Source of the DNA: Campylobacterota bacterium
GTDB lineage: Bacteria > Campylobacterota > Campylobacteria > Campylobacterales > Sulfurovaceae
NCBI GenBank assembly: GCA_013153825.1
Contig: JAADDP010000139.1
Location: 1 to 8,072 of the forward strand
DNA length: 8,072 bases
Direction of reading: 5' to 3'
Below are positions 1 through 7,871 of the stretch, piece after piece. Position 1 is the first letter of the stretch. Each line of letters opens with the position of its first letter. The notes under the pieces are model-generated. The model ran no database searches, had not been told where the DNA came from, and saw nothing but the letters and a program-made list of their open reading frames with translations. Position numbers and translations under genes: made by a program.

Positions 1-63
1 CTAAAATTATAAATTCTAAAAATAGTAGAAATTAGTAAAGATTTATAAGATAAGGAGATAGAT

Positions 64-507
64 ATGAGAGTACTTTTAACTCAAGATGTCCGAAATTTAG
101 GTAAAAAGGGAGATATAAAAGAGGTTAAGGATGGTTATGCTCTAAATTTTTTGGTTCCTAGAAATTTAGCAAAGGTGGCTACTGATAAGATAATTGAGGA
201 GTGGCGACGGGAGCAGATTGAGATGGAGAGAAGAAGAGAGGAAGAGATTGAGAGATATAATAGAGAGAAGAGGCTTTTAGAGAGTAGTAGAGTTAAAATT
301 AAGAAGAAGTTAGCTCCTGTAGGGATAAAAGGTTCTGTTAAAAAAGATGATATAGCAAAAGCTATAAGAGAGCAGATAGGGGTAGAGATAGATAAGAGAG
401 ATATTGAGCTGAAGAAGAGTATAAAGAGTGTAGGTGAATTTACCATAGATATAAAGTTTAAGTATGGAATTCACGCAAAAGTTAAGATTGAAGTTGTAGG
501 AGAGTAG
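64..507 (+). CDS. rplI: 50S ribosomal protein L9
   Basis: L9 binds 23S rRNA near the base of the L1 stalk and bridges ribosomes through a long helix. The 147-aa product has the usual family length (about 147-150). Its N-terminal domain (about 1-50) carries the diagnostic features: [28 protein letters not shown] and the PRNLA segment. A charged connecting helix rich in Glu/Arg follows (about 42-75), then a C-terminal domain with the typical [12 protein letters not shown] region. The ATG is preceded by a strong AAGGAG at 52-57, and nothing longer is needed at the N-terminus. It is the first complete gene of a run in which hslV starts 5 nt after the stop, so the set is probably one transcript. 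Its promoter is either in the 63 nt upstream, where I see no convincing box, or outside the window. Confidence 0.98.
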   Translation: MRVLLTQDVRNLGKKGDIKEVKDGYALNFLVPRNLAKVATDKIIEEWRREQIEMERRREEEIERYNREKRLLESSRVKIKKKLAPVGIKGSVKKDDIAKAIREQIGVEIDKRDIELKKSIKSVGEFTIDIKFKYGIHAKVKIEVVGE

Positions 508-512
508 ATAAA

Positions 513-1043
513 GTGTTTAAGGCTACCACTATACTTGCATATAGAACAGATAGTAGTGCAGTGATTGGGGGTGATGGGCAGGTCACATTTGGAGATACAA
601 TTCTAAAGGGAAATGCCACAAAAATTCGTCCACTACACAAGGGTAAGATTCTAGCAGGATTTGCAGGAAGTACAGCAGATGCTTTCAACCTATTTGATAT
701 GTTTGAGTCTATCCTAGAGGAGAAGAGGGGCAACCTTTTAAAGTCGGTTATAGAGTTCTCTAAGATGTGGAGAAAAGATAAACATCTCAGACAGCTAGAG
801 GCTATGATGCTTGTCCTCAATAGAGAGAACATATTTATACTATCTGGTACGGGGGATGTAGTTGAGCCGGAGGATGGAAAGATTGCCTCAATTGGAAGTG
901 GTGGCAACTATGCACTCTCATCAGCTAGAGCTTTAGATAGACACTCAAATTTGACTCCAAGGGAGTTGGTGGAGGAGAGTCTAAATATTGCAGGTGAGCT
1001 GTGTATATACACAAATAGAAATATTAAAATATTGGAGCTATAA
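513..1043 (+). CDS. hslV: ATP-dependent protease subunit HslV (ClpQ)
   Basis: HslV is the threonine-peptidase core of the HslUV proteasome-like protease. It forms a double ring of hexamers in the cytoplasm and degrades substrates fed in by the HslU ATPase. The 176-aa product begins MFKATTIL, so the catalytic N-terminal Thr is residue 5 and a four-residue propeptide must be removed. With that offset, Asp21 and Lys37 correspond to the conserved Asp17 and Lys33 of the mature enzyme. GGDGQVTFG (19-27), [11 protein letters not shown] (48-58) and IGSGGNYAL (127-135) are family hallmarks. The start is GTG, with AGGAG at 499-503 inside the end of rplI. An ATG start is not available without losing the conserved N-terminus. 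The similar MFEA propeptide that I recall from Helicobacter HslV supports this start. The stop lies 1 nt before the hslU start. Confidence 0.98.
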   Translation: MFKATTILAYRTDSSAVIGGDGQVTFGDTILKGNATKIRPLHKGKILAGFAGSTADAFNLFDMFESILEEKRGNLLKSVIEFSKMWRKDKHLRQLEAMMLVLNRENIFILSGTGDVVEPEDGKIASIGSGGNYALSSARALDRHSNLTPRELVEESLNIAGELCIYTNRNIKILEL

Positions 1044-1044
1044 C

Positions 1045-2391
1045 TTGAGTAATATAAATAATAATCTTACCCCAAAAGAGATTGTCTCATTTCTAGATAG
1101 ATATGTGATTGGACAGAGAGATGCCAAGAAGACAATAGCAGTGGCTCTCAGAAATAGATATAGAAGAATGCAACTATCTCCAGAACTTCAACAGGATGTT
1201 ATGCCCAAAAATATATTGATGATTGGGAATACTGGGGTTGGTAAGACTGAAATTGCTAGAAGACTCTCCAAGATGATGAGACTACCTTTTATAAAGGTGG
1301 AGGCTAGTAAATATACCGAAGTTGGATTTGTCGGAAGAGATGTTGAGAGTATGATAAGAGATTTAGCAATTAATGCACTAAACTTAGTTAGAGAGGAGCA
1401 GAGTGAGCTAAATAGGGATAAGATTGAGGAGTATATAGAGAGAAAGATTATTGAGAAGCTTCTCCCTCCACTCCCTCAGGGTGCCAGTGAACAGAAACTT
1501 AAAGATTATGAGATATCATTCAATAAGATGAGAGATAGGTTGAGAGATGGAAAGCTTGACCACCTAAAGATAGAGGTTGAACTCCCATCTCCATCCCTAG
1601 ATATATCAAGTTCAGGAAATATTCCCCCAGAGATGGCAAATGTACAGGAGTCAATCATAAAGGTGATAAGTGGAATAAATAAGGGTGGAAAAAAGAAAGA
1701 GGTTAGCGTCAAAGAGGCTAGAGAGATATTGGCTCAAGAGGCTAGTAGTGAGCTGTTCGATGAGGATAAACTAAAGGAGTTGGCAGTTAAGAAGATTGAG
1801 GAGGGTGGAATTGTATTTATAGATGAGATAGATAAGATTGCAGTTCCAGCAAACTCAAACTCTCGCCAAGACCCAAGTAAAGAGGGTGTACAGAGAGACC
1901 TTCTACCGATTGTTGAAGGGTCAACAGTAAATACAAGAGTGGGTGCAGTAAAGACCGACCATATCCTATTTATATCTGCAGGAGCTTTCCATCTAAGTAG
2001 ACCAAGTGACCTCATTCCAGAGCTTCAAGGTAGATTTCCTCTCAGGGTTGAACTCAACAGTCTAGATAGTGAGGCTCTATATAGAATATTGACAGAGCCT
2101 AAGAACTCTCTCATAAAGCAGTATGAGGCACTCTTGGCAGTTGAGGGTGTTGAGTTAAAATTTGGAGAGGATGCTTTACGCAAGATTGCCGACTACTCAG
2201 CCCTCGCAAATGAGAAGACGGAGGATATTGGGGCTAGAAGACTCCACACCGTTATGGAGAAGATAGTGGAGGATATCAGCTTCAGTGCAGATGAGTATGC
2301 TGGAGAGGAGTATATTATAGATGTGGAGCTGATAGATAGTAAACTTGAGAAGCTCATAGAGAGTGAAGATACAACAAGATATATACTGTAA
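1045..2391 (+). CDS. hslU: ATP-dependent protease ATPase subunit HslU (ClpY)
   Basis: HslU is the AAA+ hexameric unfoldase that feeds proteins into HslV. I choose the TTG at 1045, giving 448 aa: GGAG at 1034-1037 is well spaced, the start lies 1 nt after the hslV stop, and the product then begins MSNINNNLTPKEIV like relatives. A longer frame from ATG 988 would add 19 unrelated residues overlapping hslV. Visible motifs are Walker A GNTGVGKT (61-68), pore loop GFVG (94-97; Tyr is Phe compared with E. coli GYVG), a variable I-domain (about 108-240), Walker B IVFIDEIDK (256-264), ELQGRFPLR (326-334) with the likely arginine finger, sensor-2 GARRLHT (396-402), and the C-terminal RYIL that docks into HslV. 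Length and motifs are complete. The TAA stop is followed after one codon, in the same frame, by the ligA ATG. Confidence 0.97.
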   Translation: MSNINNNLTPKEIVSFLDRYVIGQRDAKKTIAVALRNRYRRMQLSPELQQDVMPKNILMIGNTGVGKTEIARRLSKMMRLPFIKVEASKYTEVGFVGRDVESMIRDLAINALNLVREEQSELNRDKIEEYIERKIIEKLLPPLPQGASEQKLKDYEISFNKMRDRLRDGKLDHLKIEVELPSPSLDISSSGNIPPEMANVQESIIKVISGINKGGKKKEVSVKEAREILAQEASSELFDEDKLKELAVKKIEEGGIVFIDEIDKIAVPANSNSRQDPSKEGVQRDLLPIVEGSTVNTRVGAVKTDHILFISAGAFHLSRPSDLIPELQGRFPLRVELNSLDSEALYRILTEPKNSLIKQYEALLAVEGVELKFGEDALRKIADYSALANEKTEDIGARRLHTVMEKIVEDISFSADEYAGEEYIIDVELIDSKLEKLIESEDTTRYIL

Positions 2392-4350
<1,959 letters not shown>

Positions 4351-4420
4351 ATAAAATTCTCTTTTCCTATATTTTTTTTGAAAAAAAGTGATTTTAATAT
4401 CAATTAAACTTTAGCTTAGC

Positions 4421-4426
4421 TATAAT
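4421..4426 (+). promoter_or_regulatory. Predicted -10 box of the atpE promoter
   Basis: A perfect TATAAT lies in the gap after ligA, within a strongly AT-rich upstream tract and without a recognisable -35 hexamer. This is the usual appearance of sigma-70 promoters in Campylobacterota. The predicted transcript start is near 4433, which gives atpE an untranslated leader of about 125 nt. Not experimentally shown. Confidence 0.55.
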
Positions 4427-4432
4427 TTTCAC

Positions 4433-4557
4433 GTTTTGTAGAGTGATAAGTAGGGAAATGGTTTGCATTTATGTGACCATTGGCACTCGATATTTTGGGT
4501 GTTTACGCAAGCCGAACGGACTCTATGGGCAATTTAAAATCTTAAAAAGGATAATTG
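4433..4557 (+). promoter_or_regulatory. Structured 5' leader (possible cis-regulatory RNA) of atpE
   Basis: Between the predicted transcript start and the atpE ATG lies a segment clearly richer in G+C than the flanking intergenic DNA, as expected of functional RNA in an AT-rich genome. By eye it folds as an outer stem TAGAGT (4439-4444) with ACTCTA (4520-4525). Inside it are hairpin 1 (4457-4467 with 4472-4481, core AATGGT/ACCATT, loop TTTA, one bulge), hairpin 2 (CACTC 4484-4488 with GGGTG 4497-4501), and a possible GGC (4482-4484) / GCC (4511-4513) pairing. The atpE ribosome-binding site lies just 3' of the fold. I do not recognise a known riboswitch class. It could also be a separate small RNA or a leader shaped only for mRNA stability. 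The stems are hand-drawn, not energy-minimised. Confidence 0.45.
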
Positions 4558-4860
4558 ATGAAAAAGTTTTTTCTACTTTTTATAGCTTTAGGTGCATTTG
4601 CTTTTGCTGGTGAGGGAGAGTCTATGATTAAGGCTTACTCTGTTGTTGCTGCTGGTGTAGGTTTAGGTCTTGCAGCTCTTGGTGGTGCTATAGGTATGGG
4701 TCACACTGCTGCAGCTACAATTGCAGGAACTGCTAGAAATCCAGGTCTTGGTGGAAAGCTTATGACGACCATGTTTATTGCATTGGCGATGATAGAGGCA
4801 CAGGTTATCTATACACTTGTAATTGCTCTAATTGCACTATATGCAAATCCATTCATATAG
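4558..4860 (+). CDS. atpE: ATP synthase F0 subunit c
   Basis: Subunit c forms the membrane rotor ring of the F1F0 ATP synthase. The 100-aa product has a glycine-rich first helix (about 25-49, GVGLGLAALGGAIGMG), a polar cytoplasmic loop with Arg60-Asn61-Pro62, and a second helix (about 69-97) with the essential carboxylate Glu80 in AMIEAQVIY. The residue after Glu80 is Ala, not the Ser/Thr of many sodium-coupled rings, so proton coupling is more likely (inference). A hydrophobic N-terminal extension (1-17, ending AFAFA before GEGES) looks like a signal peptide; similar extensions occur in epsilonproteobacterial c subunits. The ATG at 4558 has AAGG at 4547-4550; a TTG one codon upstream is less likely. 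The gene stands apart from the other ATP synthase genes, which as far as I know is normal in this phylum. Confidence 0.97.
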   Translation: MKKFFLLFIALGAFAFAGEGESMIKAYSVVAAGVGLGLAALGGAIGMGHTAAATIAGTARNPGLGGKLMTTMFIALAMIEAQVIYTLVIALIALYANPFI

Positions 4861-4873
4861 TTTTTAACCCTAA

Positions 4874-4893
4874 ACCCTCATTAAATTGGGGGT
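4874..4893 (+). terminator. Possible terminator hairpin after atpE
   Basis: ACCCTC (4874-4879) pairs with GGGGGT (4888-4893) around an 8-nt AT loop, giving six pairs including one wobble, 13 nt past the atpE stop. No run of T follows, so intrinsic termination would be weak. A second, perfect 7-bp hairpin at 4903-4920 may contribute. Confidence 0.35.
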
Positions 4894-4902
4894 CTTAAAG
4901 TG

Positions 4903-4920
4903 CAGATAAGCTTTTATCTG
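4903..4920 (+). repeat. Perfect inverted repeat abutting the tRNA-Leu -10 box
   Basis: CAGATAA (4903-4909) and TTATCTG (4914-4920) form a perfect 7-bp inverted repeat with a GCTT spacer. It ends exactly where the TATAAT of the tRNA promoter begins, so it fills the promoter spacer. It may help terminate atpE transcription, act as a protein-binding site, or be incidental. Confidence 0.4.
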
Positions 4921-4926
4921 TATAAT
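4921..4926 (+). promoter_or_regulatory. Predicted -10 box of the tRNA-Leu promoter
   Basis: A perfect TATAAT ends 19 nt before the mature tRNA 5' end. Transcription is predicted to start near 4933, leaving a short 5' leader for RNase P to remove. No clear -35 hexamer is seen. Confidence 0.55.
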
Positions 4927-4945
4927 TTCATACACTCTTCTTTAT

Positions 4946-5031
4946 GCGTCGGTGGTGGAATTGGTAGACACGCTATCTTGAGGGGGTAGTGAGCCAAGCT
5001 CGTGCGGGTTCAAGTCCCGCTCGACGCACCA
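4946..5031 (+). tRNA. tRNA-Leu(GAG), CCA encoded
   Basis: This 86-nt class II tRNA has all arms visible. The acceptor stem is GCGTCGG with TCGACGC (last pair G-T), followed by discriminator A and an encoded CCA at 5029-5031. The D region contains GGTAGAC. The anticodon stem is CTATC with GGTAG around the loop TTGAGGG, so the anticodon is GAG (4980-4982), reading CUC and CUU leucine codons. The long variable arm GAGC-CAA-GCTC is typical of leucine tRNAs, and the T arm is GCGGG-TTCAAGT-CCCGC. Only 7 nt separate its 3' end from the stop of the convergent gene on the minus strand. A short TTTT follows the CCA, but there is no separate terminator hairpin. Confidence 0.98.
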
Positions 5032-5038
5032 TTTTAAA

Positions 5039-5506
5039 TCATGGAATTCTAATTGTCTCTCCTGGATATATGAGATTTTCATTCTCTATAATATCTCTAT
5101 TAGCTTCAACAATTTTTCTATACATAGCTCCATCGCCATAGAACTTTTCAGCTATAGCCCATAGAGTATCTCCCTCCTCTATTGTATAGAATACCTCTTC
5201 AGGAATATCTATCTCCTCATCCTCATTTAACTCTTCTTGAACTATCAACTGCTCAACATCAACCTCGGAGACCCCATCAATACTTCTTGCTATCTCCAAA
5301 GCTCTATCTCTAGTCTCATAATTTTTTGCTAAACCCGCAATATTGACACTGCTACCATTGACCTCAACCACCAGCCCATCGATAGGAAGCTCTTGAAAAC
5401 TCTCCTCCACCCTATCTCTAATAGTCGATTCAATATCAATATCACTACTCTCATCATCTATTATATTACTACTCTCCATATCGGAGCTAAAATCAAATAG
5501 TCCCAT
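5039..5506 (-). CDS. kbp: BON and LysM domain protein, Kbp/YgaU-like
   Basis: This small cytoplasmic-type protein (155 aa) matches the architecture and length of E. coli Kbp/YgaU (about 149 aa), a potassium-binding protein also annotated as peptidoglycan-binding LysM. Both begin MGLF. An acidic N-terminus (1-25) is followed by a BON domain (about 26-88, with VEVNGSSVNIAGLA and GVSEVDVEQ), an acidic linker (91-104), and a LysM domain (about 106-155, FYTIEEGDTLWAIAEKFYGD through NLIYPGETIRIP). There is no signal peptide or membrane segment, so a cytoplasmic place is likely. Potassium binding is inferred by analogy; the symbol follows E. coli. The ATG has a GGGG-type Shine-Dalgarno sequence about 5 nt upstream. 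It lies 47 nt downstream of dcd on the same strand, with its own possible -10 box. The TGA stop faces the tRNA. Confidence 0.85.
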   Translation of the reverse strand: MGLFDFSSDMESSNIIDDESSDIDIESTIRDRVEESFQELPIDGLVVEVNGSSVNIAGLAKNYETRDRALEIARSIDGVSEVDVEQLIVQEELNEDEEIDIPEEVFYTIEEGDTLWAIAEKFYGDGAMYRKIVEANRDIIENENLIYPGETIRIP

Positions 5507-5536
5507 TCTGTTCCCCTTTCAAAAGTGTTATATATT

Positions 5537-5542
5537 ATTATA
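5537..5542 (-). promoter_or_regulatory. Predicted -10 box upstream of the kbp-like gene
   Basis: On the minus strand a TATAAT lies 31 nt before the start codon, in the 47-nt gap after dcd. The tract is almost pure A/T, so the match is less specific than the others. The gene may instead be co-transcribed with dcd. Confidence 0.35.
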
Positions 5543-5553
5543 TAGTAATAATC

Positions 5554-6120
5554 TTAATTGGATTTTAAAATCCTAGGAAGGGTAATTCCTCTCTGCTTCT
5601 GGTACTTCCCCTTTCTATCTCTATAGTTTACCTCACAAACCTCATCACCCTCAAAAAATAGAACTTGAGCAATACCCTCATTGGCATATATTTTGGCTGG
5701 AAGTGGCGTTGTATTTGATATCTCTACAGTTATATGCCCCTCGAAACCAGGCTCAAATGGAGTAACGTTTACAATAATACCACATCTAGCATAGGTACTC
5801 TTTCCTAAACATAGAGCTAGTGTATCTATAGGCATCTTGAAATACTCAACGGTTCTACCTAAAGCGAATGAGTTTGGAGGAATAATGCAGACATCACCCT
5901 TAAAATCTACGACATTACTATCATTGAAATCCTTAGGGTCAACAATTTGAGAGTTTATATTTGTAAATATCTTAAACTCATCACTAATTCTGATATCATA
6001 TCCGTATGAGCTTAAGCCGTACGATATTACACCTCTACTCACCAACTCATCACAGAATGGGGTTATTATTCCCTCCTTTTGAGCCTTGTCTCTTATCCAA
6101 CTATCAGATTTCAATCCCAT
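5554..6120 (-). CDS. dcd: dCTP deaminase
   Basis: Dcd converts dCTP to dUTP, the first step of the dUMP/dTTP route, as a homotrimer in the cytoplasm. The 188-aa product contains [13 protein letters not shown] (32-44), the nucleotide-binding GKSTYAR (106-112), [11 protein letters not shown] (126-136) with the likely catalytic Glu133 (Glu138 in E. coli), and the C-terminal QRGITLP that closes over the substrate. Length fits the family (about 190). I start at the ATG ending at 6120 because GGAGA lies 7 nt before it and the product then begins MGLKSDSWI as in relatives. An ATG 10 codons earlier (6150) would place the start only a few bases from the predicted -10 box and adds unrelated residues. 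It heads a minus-strand pair with the kbp-like gene. A bifunctional deaminase/dUTPase activity cannot be excluded, but nothing suggests it. Confidence 0.96.
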   Translation of the reverse strand: MGLKSDSWIRDKAQKEGIITPFCDELVSRGVISYGLSSYGYDIRISDEFKIFTNINSQIVDPKDFNDSNVVDFKGDVCIIPPNSFALGRTVEYFKMPIDTLALCLGKSTYARCGIIVNVTPFEPGFEGHITVEISNTTPLPAKIYANEGIAQVLFFEGDEVCEVNYRDRKGKYQKQRGITLPRILKSN

Positions 6121-6150
6121 AGTAAAATCTCCTAACAATATTTTTAACAA

Positions 6151-6156
6151 ATTATA
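6151..6156 (-). promoter_or_regulatory. Predicted -10 box of the dcd promoter
   Basis: On the minus strand TATAAT lies 30 nt before the chosen dcd ATG, giving a short leader of about 24 nt that holds the Shine-Dalgarno sequence. No -35 hexamer is visible. The 11-mer AAACCTTATTA (minus strand, 6179-6169) sits 12 nt upstream of this box. Confidence 0.5.
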
Positions 6157-6191
6157 TTTAAATAAGCTTAATAAGGTTTATGGTGAGTAGT

Positions 6192-6217
6192 TCTAACTGA
6201 GATTAATCTCAGTTAGA
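6192..6217 (-). terminator. Perfect 26-nt palindrome after narK, probable terminator or operator
   Basis: TCTAACTGAGATT (6192-6204) is followed directly by its exact reverse complement (6205-6217). It starts 16 nt past the narK stop and lies about 70 nt upstream of dcd, so as RNA it would form a stable hairpin at the end of the narK message. Neither side has a proper T-run, which argues against a simple intrinsic terminator. A DNA-binding site for a dimeric regulator, or an mRNA 3'-end stabiliser, is also possible. Confidence 0.5.
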
Positions 6218-6233
6218 GTTAAATTTATCTAGA

Positions 6234-7709
6234 TTATCTAGGAGCGTTAGGGTTATTCATTGCATTTGTTAGAAGTACAAAAGCAAATAGTGTGACGGCT
6301 AGAACAAACATCCATGCACTGGACCACAGCCCTGTGAGTTCAAGTAGCCATCCGAAGATAATTGGAGAGATAAATCCTCCAAGTCCTCCAAGAACTCCAA
6401 CAATTCCACCGACAACTCCAACCTCTTGTGGATAGTACTCTGGGATTAGCTTGTAGACTGATGCCTTCCCAATTCCCCATATTGCTCCAACAATTACAGC
6501 CAAGATACCAAATACCCAAACATTTGCTTGGAAGAATATCTTTGTTGTACCCTTGACAAGTAGCTGTTTCTTATTAACTTCATCACCAACTTTAACGACA
6601 GGCTCTTGTAAAACCTCTTTCTTAGGTAGAAGTAGAATATCTTTTGTATCTGGGTCGATATCTCCAACTTTTGGAGTGTAGTGGTAAACTTTTACACCAG
6701 CTTTAGGATTTGTAACCTCAACTGTATTCTCCGTAACCTTTGTAACAGTCCCTGGTAATTTTGCAAGTACCCCTTTACCTGGAGACTCTATCACCATTTT
6801 TGGAATCATTAACATTGCACTAATTACAATAGCTGTCACAAATACCCAGAATGTTACCGTCTTTCCACCAAACTTATCACTGAAGTATCCACCTAAAGCT
6901 CTAATTACCCCTGATGGGAAACTAAACGCTGCAGCAAATAGACCAGCTGTTACAAGTGGAAGAGCGTAAACATTTACAAAGTATGGAACTAGCCACTGCG
7001 AGAATGCTATGAATAGACCAAACACTATAAAGTAGTACATACCTAAACGCCAAACCACAATATTCTTAAGTGGTCTCAACATCTGCCCAAGGGTTCTTCC
7101 AGAGCTATCTGGCTTCTTATTGACTGTCAATAGGAAGAAGATAATAGCCATACCAACTAGCATCCCAGCATACATCAATGGGAGTTCTCTCCAAGCATCC
7201 ATATTTCCATCTGCCACTAAATCTTTTAATAGTGTTGGTGCAAATAGTGTAGTTGCCGCTGCTCCAGCATTTCCAGCTCCAAAAATTCCAAGTGCTAGCC
7301 CCTGTCTCTCTTTTGGAAACCATACCGATGTAAATGCGATTCCAACTGCAAATGTAGCCCCAACAGTACCAAATAGTAGTGAAGCTATTACAAAATCTGT
7401 ATGGCTCTCAGCCTTTGATAGTAGGAACATCCCCAACGCAGCAATTAGTAGGTTTACCGTAAATACAGGTTTACCTCCAAACTTATCTGTTAAGATACCC
7501 ATAGGTAATCTAAATAGAGCTCCTGTTAAGACTGGAATTCCAATTAGAGTTCCCATCTCAACTGCAGACCAGTTATAGACTCCATTTGAGACCAAAAAAG
7601 TGATTAATACCCCATTTAGCATCCAAGCAGCAAAAGCCACAGTAAATGCCAATGTATTCATCACAAGCATTCTGTAAGATTTAGGCGTAGCCTCTCTCAT
7701 CATACTCAT
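6234..7709 (-). CDS. narK: NarK-type MFS nitrate/nitrite transporter with periplasmic insertion
   Basis: This major facilitator protein (491 aa) is predicted to move nitrate in and/or nitrite out across the inner membrane. Twelve hydrophobic segments can be drawn. Family marks are Arg67 in TM2 (LFRLPMG) and Arg270 in TM8 (VIRALGG), matching the paired substrate-binding arginines of NarK; two copies of the DKFGGK loop (75-80 and 279-283); and nitrate-signature glycine motifs at 141-150 (GIFGAGNAGA) and 435-447 (GIVGVLGGLGGF). Residues about 305-390 are an extra hydrophilic, beta-rich segment between TM9 and TM10, on the periplasmic side by topology. Its end (VVKVGDEVNKKQLLVKG) resembles a lipoyl/barrel-sandwich fold. 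The start ATG at 7709 has AGGAT 8 nt upstream; Met3 and Met4 are weaker alternatives. Whether it is a symporter or an antiporter cannot be told. Confidence 0.93.
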   Translation of the reverse strand: MSMMREATPKSYRMLVMNTLAFTVAFAAWMLNGVLITFLVSNGVYNWSAVEMGTLIGIPVLTGALFRLPMGILTDKFGGKPVFTVNLLIAALGMFLLSKAESHTDFVIASLLFGTVGATFAVGIAFTSVWFPKERQGLALGIFGAGNAGAAATTLFAPTLLKDLVADGNMDAWRELPLMYAGMLVGMAIIFFLLTVNKKPDSSGRTLGQMLRPLKNIVVWRLGMYYFIVFGLFIAFSQWLVPYFVNVYALPLVTAGLFAAAFSFPSGVIRALGGYFSDKFGGKTVTFWVFVTAIVISAMLMIPKMVIESPGKGVLAKLPGTVTKVTENTVEVTNPKAGVKVYHYTPKVGDIDPDTKDILLLPKKEVLQEPVVKVGDEVNKKQLLVKGTTKIFFQANVWVFGILAVIVGAIWGIGKASVYKLIPEYYPQEVGVVGGIVGVLGGLGGFISPIIFGWLLELTGLWSSAWMFVLAVTLFAFVLLTNAMNNPNAPR

Positions 7710-7807
7710 AGCACAATATCCTTTCCTCTTTATGTCATAAGGCTATATCCTTCCCCTGAACCAACTAAATTGGTCTACAATCTTGGAGTTTAGCCCATGC
7801 CAAACCT
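7710..7807 (-). promoter_or_regulatory. Structured 5' leader of narK
   Basis: The predicted narK transcript begins near 7807, and its 98-nt leader folds well by eye. Its first bases form an 8-pair hairpin (minus strand GGTTTGGC, loop ATGG, GCTAAACT; forward 7787-7806). A second hairpin is GACCAA/TTGGTT (7759-7775). An alternative pairing joins GGCTA (minus strand; forward TAGCC 7791-7795) to TAGCC (minus strand; forward GGCTA 7741-7745), extended by TCC/GGA. It uses the same bases as the 3' arm of the first hairpin, so the two are mutually exclusive. The segment is GC-richer than the DNA beyond it. No known riboswitch class is recognised. The ribosome-binding site is at 7718-7722. Confidence 0.4.
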
Positions 7808-7813
7808 TATTAT

Positions 7814-7819
7814 ATTATA
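7814..7819 (-). promoter_or_regulatory. Predicted -10 box of the narK promoter
   Basis: TATAAT on the minus strand, about 7 nt before the leader's first hairpin. Upstream are small inverted repeats, ATCA-N3-TGAT at 7844-7854 and GATA-N5-TATC at 7834-7846. Neither matches the canonical FNR site TTGAT-N4-ATCAA, so a regulator cannot be named. Confidence 0.5.
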
Positions 7820-7871
7820 AAATATGTGAAGCAGATACCTAATATCAAAATGATTAGAAGAGTATATAAAA

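Noticed and set aside
482..907. Minus-strand frame opposite hslV, and similar minus-strand frames inside rplI, hslU and ligA
   Set aside because: All are shadows of strongly conserved genes and are low-complexity Ser/Leu/Ile-rich translations.
988..1044. 19-residue N-terminal extension of HslU from the ATG at 988
   Set aside because: It overlaps the conserved end of hslV and has no similarity to HslU; TTG at 1045 has a better ribosome-binding site and matches family N-termini.
4482..4530. Resemblance of ACGCAAGCC...GG in the atpE leader to the c-di-GMP-I (GEMM) riboswitch core
   Set aside because: The conserved A-rich segment before the first stem, the GAAA loop and the exact GCAAAGC element are missing, so the match is only partial.
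4433..4557. atpE leader as the signal recognition particle RNA or tmRNA
   Set aside because: It lacks the GGAAGGAAGCAGCC-type core of SRP RNA and any tmRNA tag or tRNA-like end.
4443..4610. Open frame through the atpE leader (GTG 4443 or ATG 4458) that overlaps the start of atpE
   Set aside because: The conceptual peptide is rich in Cys, uses CGA, CGC and CCG codons that are rare in the neighbouring genes, and has no well-spaced Shine-Dalgarno sequence. A folded RNA explains the composition better.
4946..5031. tRNA-Leu 3' end as an attachment site for an integrated element
   Set aside because: There is no integrase gene and no second copy of the tRNA 3' end in the window; the adjacent gene is an ordinary chromosomal one.
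7120..7578. 152-codon plus-strand frame antisense to narK
   Set aside because: It lies wholly opposite a well-supported membrane protein gene; the product has no recognisable features and reads as the complement of hydrophobic codons.
7834..7854. FNR/CRP-type operator upstream of narK
   Set aside because: A TTGAT half-site is present on the minus strand, but the partner half-site at four-base spacing is absent; the small inverted repeats seen have the wrong orientation or spacing.
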